Source: JAEUMG01 sp046349315
Lineage (GTDB): Bacteria > Pseudomonadota > Alphaproteobacteria > Rhizobiales > Aestuariivirgaceae
Assembly (NCBI GenBank): GCA_046349315.1
Contig: JAXMCQ010000015.1
Coordinates: forward strand, 1 to 64,000
Length of the DNA: 64,000 nucleotides
Direction of reading: 5' to 3'
Under the pieces are notes generated by a model. It saw nothing but the letters and a program-made list of their open reading frames with translations. It was not told the DNA's origin and did no database searches. The translations under genes were made by a program, and so were the position numbers. Below, piece after piece: positions 61,326-64,000 of the stretch (position 1 is the stretch's first letter; the number at the start of each line of letters is the position of its first letter).

Positions 61326-61332
61326 GTGAGCG

Positions 61333-62412
61333 TCACGCCCCCGCGGTGCGGAAACGCATCGTCTCGGCAACGAGGCCTGGACCGAAGGACATGGCGCAGC
61401 CTTTCTTGCCCGGTTTCGCTTTGCGGGCCAGTTCCGCAAGTACGAACGAGACCGTGGCGGAGGACATGTTGCCGAAATCGTGCAGCACGTTGCGCGAGGC
61501 TGAAAGGCGCGCCGGATCGAGCGCCAATGAACGTTCGACGGCATCGAGCACGGTGCGGCCGCCCGGATGTACCGCCCAGAGATCGACCTCCTCTATCGGC
61601 GCGCCGTCGAGGATCGTGTTGATTTCGCTCGATAGAGCCGTTTGGATCGCGGCCGGTACCTGACCCGACAGGACCATGTCGAAACCATTGTCGCCGATAT
61701 TCCAGGTGATGAGCTCGCGGCTTTCCGGCAACAGTACGGCGTGAAAACTCTCAAGCGCCAAGCCTTTTTCTTCCGCGGTGATCAGGCTTGCCGCGCAGCC
61801 ATCGCCCCAGAGGAGAAAGGAGAGAATGGTTTCGAGGTCGGGCGTTTCCTGCAGATGCAACGTACACATTTCAAGATTGACGGTGAGCACGCGCGCCTTG
61901 GGTTCGGAGCGCACGATATGACGTGCAAGCTTGAAGGCATTGATCGCCGCATAGCAGCCCATGAAGCCGATGATCGAGCGTTCGATATTCGGAGACAGGC
62001 CGCAGCGCGCGATCAATTCGAGATCAAGTCCCGGCGATGACAGGCCGGTGCAGCAGGTAATCAGGAGATGGGTGATCTTTGCCGTCTCGTCGCCGAGCCC
62101 CAATTGCTCGACCGCATTCGCCGCCAGGGCCGGGGCATGTTCTTCGAAAAAGCGCATGCGCCTTGCCGTGCTGGGGAAGGCGCCGCGCATGTAGAAACTA
62201 TCGCGATCGACAGCAGGACCATTCGAACCGGCGGATGAAGGCGCAAGAAAGGAATAGCGATGCGCAATCCCCGATTTCGACGCCATGCGGCGAAATACAG
62301 CGAGGCGTGTCCGGTCGCCGGGAAACATCGACTCGGCAAAACGAATGAAGGTTTCATGGACGTCGTGAGGCGGAACGGCCGTGGCGATGCGATTGATATA
62401 GGCACTAGTCAC
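61333..62412 (-). CDS. Type III polyketide synthase
   Basis: A 359-residue chalcone/stilbene-synthase-fold enzyme with the triad C153 (GFMGCYAAINAF), H282 (WAVHPGGRTVLDAVE) and N315 (HDFGNMSSATV). GxGPGLxxE appears as MSFGPGLVAETM near the end. Enzymes with this pattern extend fatty-acyl or other CoA starters with malonyl-CoA to give alkylpyrones or alkylresorcinols. The PKS-methyltransferase-flavoprotein set recalls the srsABC phenolic-lipid operon of Streptomyces, though the methyltransferase here is of another type. Confidence 0.93.
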   Translation of the reverse strand: MTSAYINRIATAVPPHDVHETFIRFAESMFPGDRTRLAVFRRMASKSGIAHRYSFLAPSSAGSNGPAVDRDSFYMRGAFPSTARRMRFFEEHAPALAANAVEQLGLGDETAKITHLLITCCTGLSSPGLDLELIARCGLSPNIERSIIGFMGCYAAINAFKLARHIVRSEPKARVLTVNLEMCTLHLQETPDLETILSFLLWGDGCAASLITAEEKGLALESFHAVLLPESRELITWNIGDNGFDMVLSGQVPAAIQTALSSEINTILDGAPIEEVDLWAVHPGGRTVLDAVERSLALDPARLSASRNVLHDFGNMSSATVSFVLAELARKAKPGKKGCAMSFGPGLVAETMRFRTAGA

Positions 62413-62580
62413 GCAGCCTGACCTTCCTTGACGCCAATGTCGGGAACTCTCTCCTAGAGCCTTTCCCGGCGCGGGGGAACCGCTTTACAGATCCCTCCAC
62501 AGGTCTACGCAGAAGGTGGTCATTTCTTCCCGCCGGCGCGCACCCGTCTCATTCCAGCTCGCCATGGCCGCTTCTCGCCC

Positions 62581-64000
62581 TTACCCGGCGGGTGCGATGC
62601 TGGTGCCGGCCGCAAGGCGCATCGCGTGTTCCGGCTCGAAAGTCGCGCCCGCACCAATATCAAGGAGACTTTTTGCCTGTGCTGCGATGAGGTCGCGGAT
62701 CGTCGGCGGTATCTCGTCGGGCGCGGCCAGGATGGCGAGATCGTAGCGCGTGTGCGGAATGCCATGCCGCTCGACTTCGGCCGCGGTGGCGCTGACGACA
62801 AGCGCCTCGCAAGCGGGATCGAGCAGAAGGCTCATGACCCGCAATGGCAGGTCGGCCGCTCCCATGTGGCGGCGTTCGCCGCTGAGATAGGTTGCCTTGG
62901 CATTGGTCCTGCCGACCCGCAGGCCAGCGGCCGCGAGCTTGTCGCCGACCGTCGATTGCAGCGCCTCTTCGCCGTCGATGATGAGGATGCAGGGGATCCT
63001 TCCGTTCTGGCCGGATGGAAATTTTTCGCTGAAGCACTTTTCCGCGAGAAAATCGCTGGTGATGCCGGGCGGCGAATTCACCTCTACGACGGCGCAAGGT
63101 AGCTCGCGCCATGATATCGAGATATCGGGCGTTACGAAGTCGATCCCGGCACCATCGAGCCAGAAATTGCGTGCGATTGCTTCCGCCATGGCGATATTGT
63201 CGGGATGGATATGGGCCGAGACGTCGCGCATTTTGCCGCCGGTCGCGATATTGGACGTCTTGCGCAATTGCAGCTTCGTGCCCGAAGGCGGGCGATCGCC
63301 CAGCCCATAACCCTGCTTGGCAAGATAGGCGATCATTTCCGAATCGACTTTGAGCTTGATGACGAAGCCCGCCGCGACATCGGCCTGCGTGCGCGTCGCG
63401 TTCTCGGCGGCGATCAGTTCCTCCACCGTGTGGACTCCGTCGCCAATGATATGGGCAGCTCTTATCTGCGTCGCGCGCTTGAACTTGCCGCCGAAAACGG
63501 AGAGGCGATGGTGGTCGCCCTGATAATGGCGTTCGACAAGAACGACGCCATTCATCGACTGGCTCTTGGCCAAAGCAAAGGCCGTGTCGAGCTCGGAATC
63601 ACTGTCGATCGCCAATGTTATGCCGATGCCCTTGTCGCGATCGGACGGCTTGACGACCACCGGAAAGCCGAGCCGATGAGCGATGTTTCGAGCCATCTCG
63701 GCGGTTTCGCTGATTCCGAATTCGACGCCGGGAAGCCCCAGCCGCTGGATGACGCGATTGGTCAGGACCTTGTCCTTCACAAGTCGCACGCCGAGAAAGG
63801 ACTCATGCTCGCTGACGGCCTCGAAAAAGCGATAGGCCCTCGCACCTTGGCCATACATCCAGATCCGCGCGCCGGGCGCCAGCGAGTAGACCGGGACATC
63901 CTTGCTGCGGGCCACGCGCATCAGGGCACGGGTAATCGAATCGGGCTGCATGGTCGCGGCCAGCGCGTGCATTCGTTGCGTCAGGGCCTGCAGTCTGCCG
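62581..64000 (-). CDS. Cyanophycin-synthetase-like ATP-grasp protein, N-terminus outside the window
   Basis: The frame is open to the window edge, so the start is missing; 473 residues are visible. An ATP-grasp domain occupies most of it: SKDVPVYSLAPG, KVLTNRVIQRLGLPGVEFGI, GFPVVVKPSDRDKGIGITL, VLVERHYQGDHHRLSVFGGKF and AVVEVNSPPGI. It resembles the ATP-grasp half of cyanophycin synthetase (CphA) and related peptide ligases. A Mur-ligase-like half is not evident: the C-terminal region (ILIIDGEEALQSTV... ALVVSATAAEVERHGI) is short. The substrate is unknown. Confidence 0.8.
   Translation of the reverse strand, partial: GRLQALTQRMHALAATMQPDSITRALMRVARSKDVPVYSLAPGARIWMYGQGARAYRFFEAVSEHESFLGVRLVKDKVLTNRVIQRLGLPGVEFGISETAEMARNIAHRLGFPVVVKPSDRDKGIGITLAIDSDSELDTAFALAKSQSMNGVVLVERHYQGDHHRLSVFGGKFKRATQIRAAHIIGDGVHTVEELIAAENATRTQADVAAGFVIKLKVDSEMIAYLAKQGYGLGDRPPSGTKLQLRKTSNIATGGKMRDVSAHIHPDNIAMAEAIARNFWLDGAGIDFVTPDISISWRELPCAVVEVNSPPGITSDFLAEKCFSEKFPSGQNGRIPCILIIDGEEALQSTVGDKLAAAGLRVGRTNAKATYLSGERRHMGAADLPLRVMSLLLDPACEALVVSATAAEVERHGIPHTRYDLAILAAPDEIPPTIRDLIAAQAKSLLDIGAGATFEPEHAMRLAAGTSIAPAG

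Noticed and set aside
1..64000. CRISPR arrays, rRNA genes, insertion sequences
   Set aside because: I looked for regularly spaced repeats, conserved rRNA segments and transposase motifs and saw none.

Overview
The window is 64 kb of a GC-rich (about 60-63% in the lines I counted) alphaproteobacterial chromosome. The evidence is the hemC-hemD-Mic60-hemY order, an ETF-beta lysine methyltransferase of the alphaproteobacterial type, acs, murJ and gpsA homologues, and many short palindromic intergenic repeats. I cannot name a genus. I saw no rRNA, CRISPR array or insertion sequence; one tRNA (Thr, CGT) lies at 22977-23052.

Layout. 1-18.3 kb: the 5' part of an IlvD/Edd dehydratase, then a succinate dehydrogenase operon (sdhC-sdhD-sdhA-X-sdhB) in which X is an AT-richer GIY-YIG nuclease gene placed exactly between sdhA and sdhB. 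After it come a methyltransferase, a serine hydrolase, an L,D-transpeptidase, acs, an AraC regulator, an NAD-epimerase, a DMT permease, murJ, and the operon tsaD-gpsA-yciI-EVE-ETF methyltransferase. 18.3-23.1 kb: hemC-hemD-Mic60-hemY and tRNA-Thr. 23-34 kb: a membrane-fusion protein operon, then a likely stress/low-energy island (DUF2254, PPK2, DUF2252, MarC, a lone receiver, and a histidine kinase/NarL-type regulator pair). An 18-bp inverted repeat recurs upstream of three of its genes.

34-47 kb: a second regulatory island centred on two tandem LysR paralogues. Four transcription units here (DUF302 protein; secreted cupin; hydroxybutyrate dehydrogenase plus patatin; a bufferin operon DUF2282-DUF692-DUF2063-DoxX, probably continuing to NDH-2) share a 43-bp upstream element at a similar distance from their start codons. 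An adenylate/guanylate cyclase, small zinc-ribbon proteins, a rhomboid protease, a lytic transglycosylase and a VanZ-like protein follow.

50.4-58.7 kb: a lasso-type RiPP cluster: HPr-kinase-like kinase, sulfotransferase, PqqD-like recognition protein, transglutaminase-like protease, precursor peptide, asparagine-synthetase-like cyclase, ABC exporter, nucleotidyltransferase and a FecR-like exported protein. Most genes overlap or nearly touch. The precursor (52 aa, 53088-53246) has the leader motif WxxPxLxxxG, but its core is two 7-residue Gly-rich repeats, each starting with Gly and ending in Asp or Glu, followed by His-Ser. That is unlike any lasso core I know. 58.8-64 kb: a secreted protein, a type III PKS / methyltransferase / flavin oxidoreductase operon (phenolic-lipid type), and the 3' part of a cyanophycin-synthetase-like ATP-grasp gene cut by the window end.

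The three things most worth following up are the RiPP cluster with its repeated core, the GIY-YIG gene inside the sdh operon, and the two shared promoter elements that appear to define local regulons.
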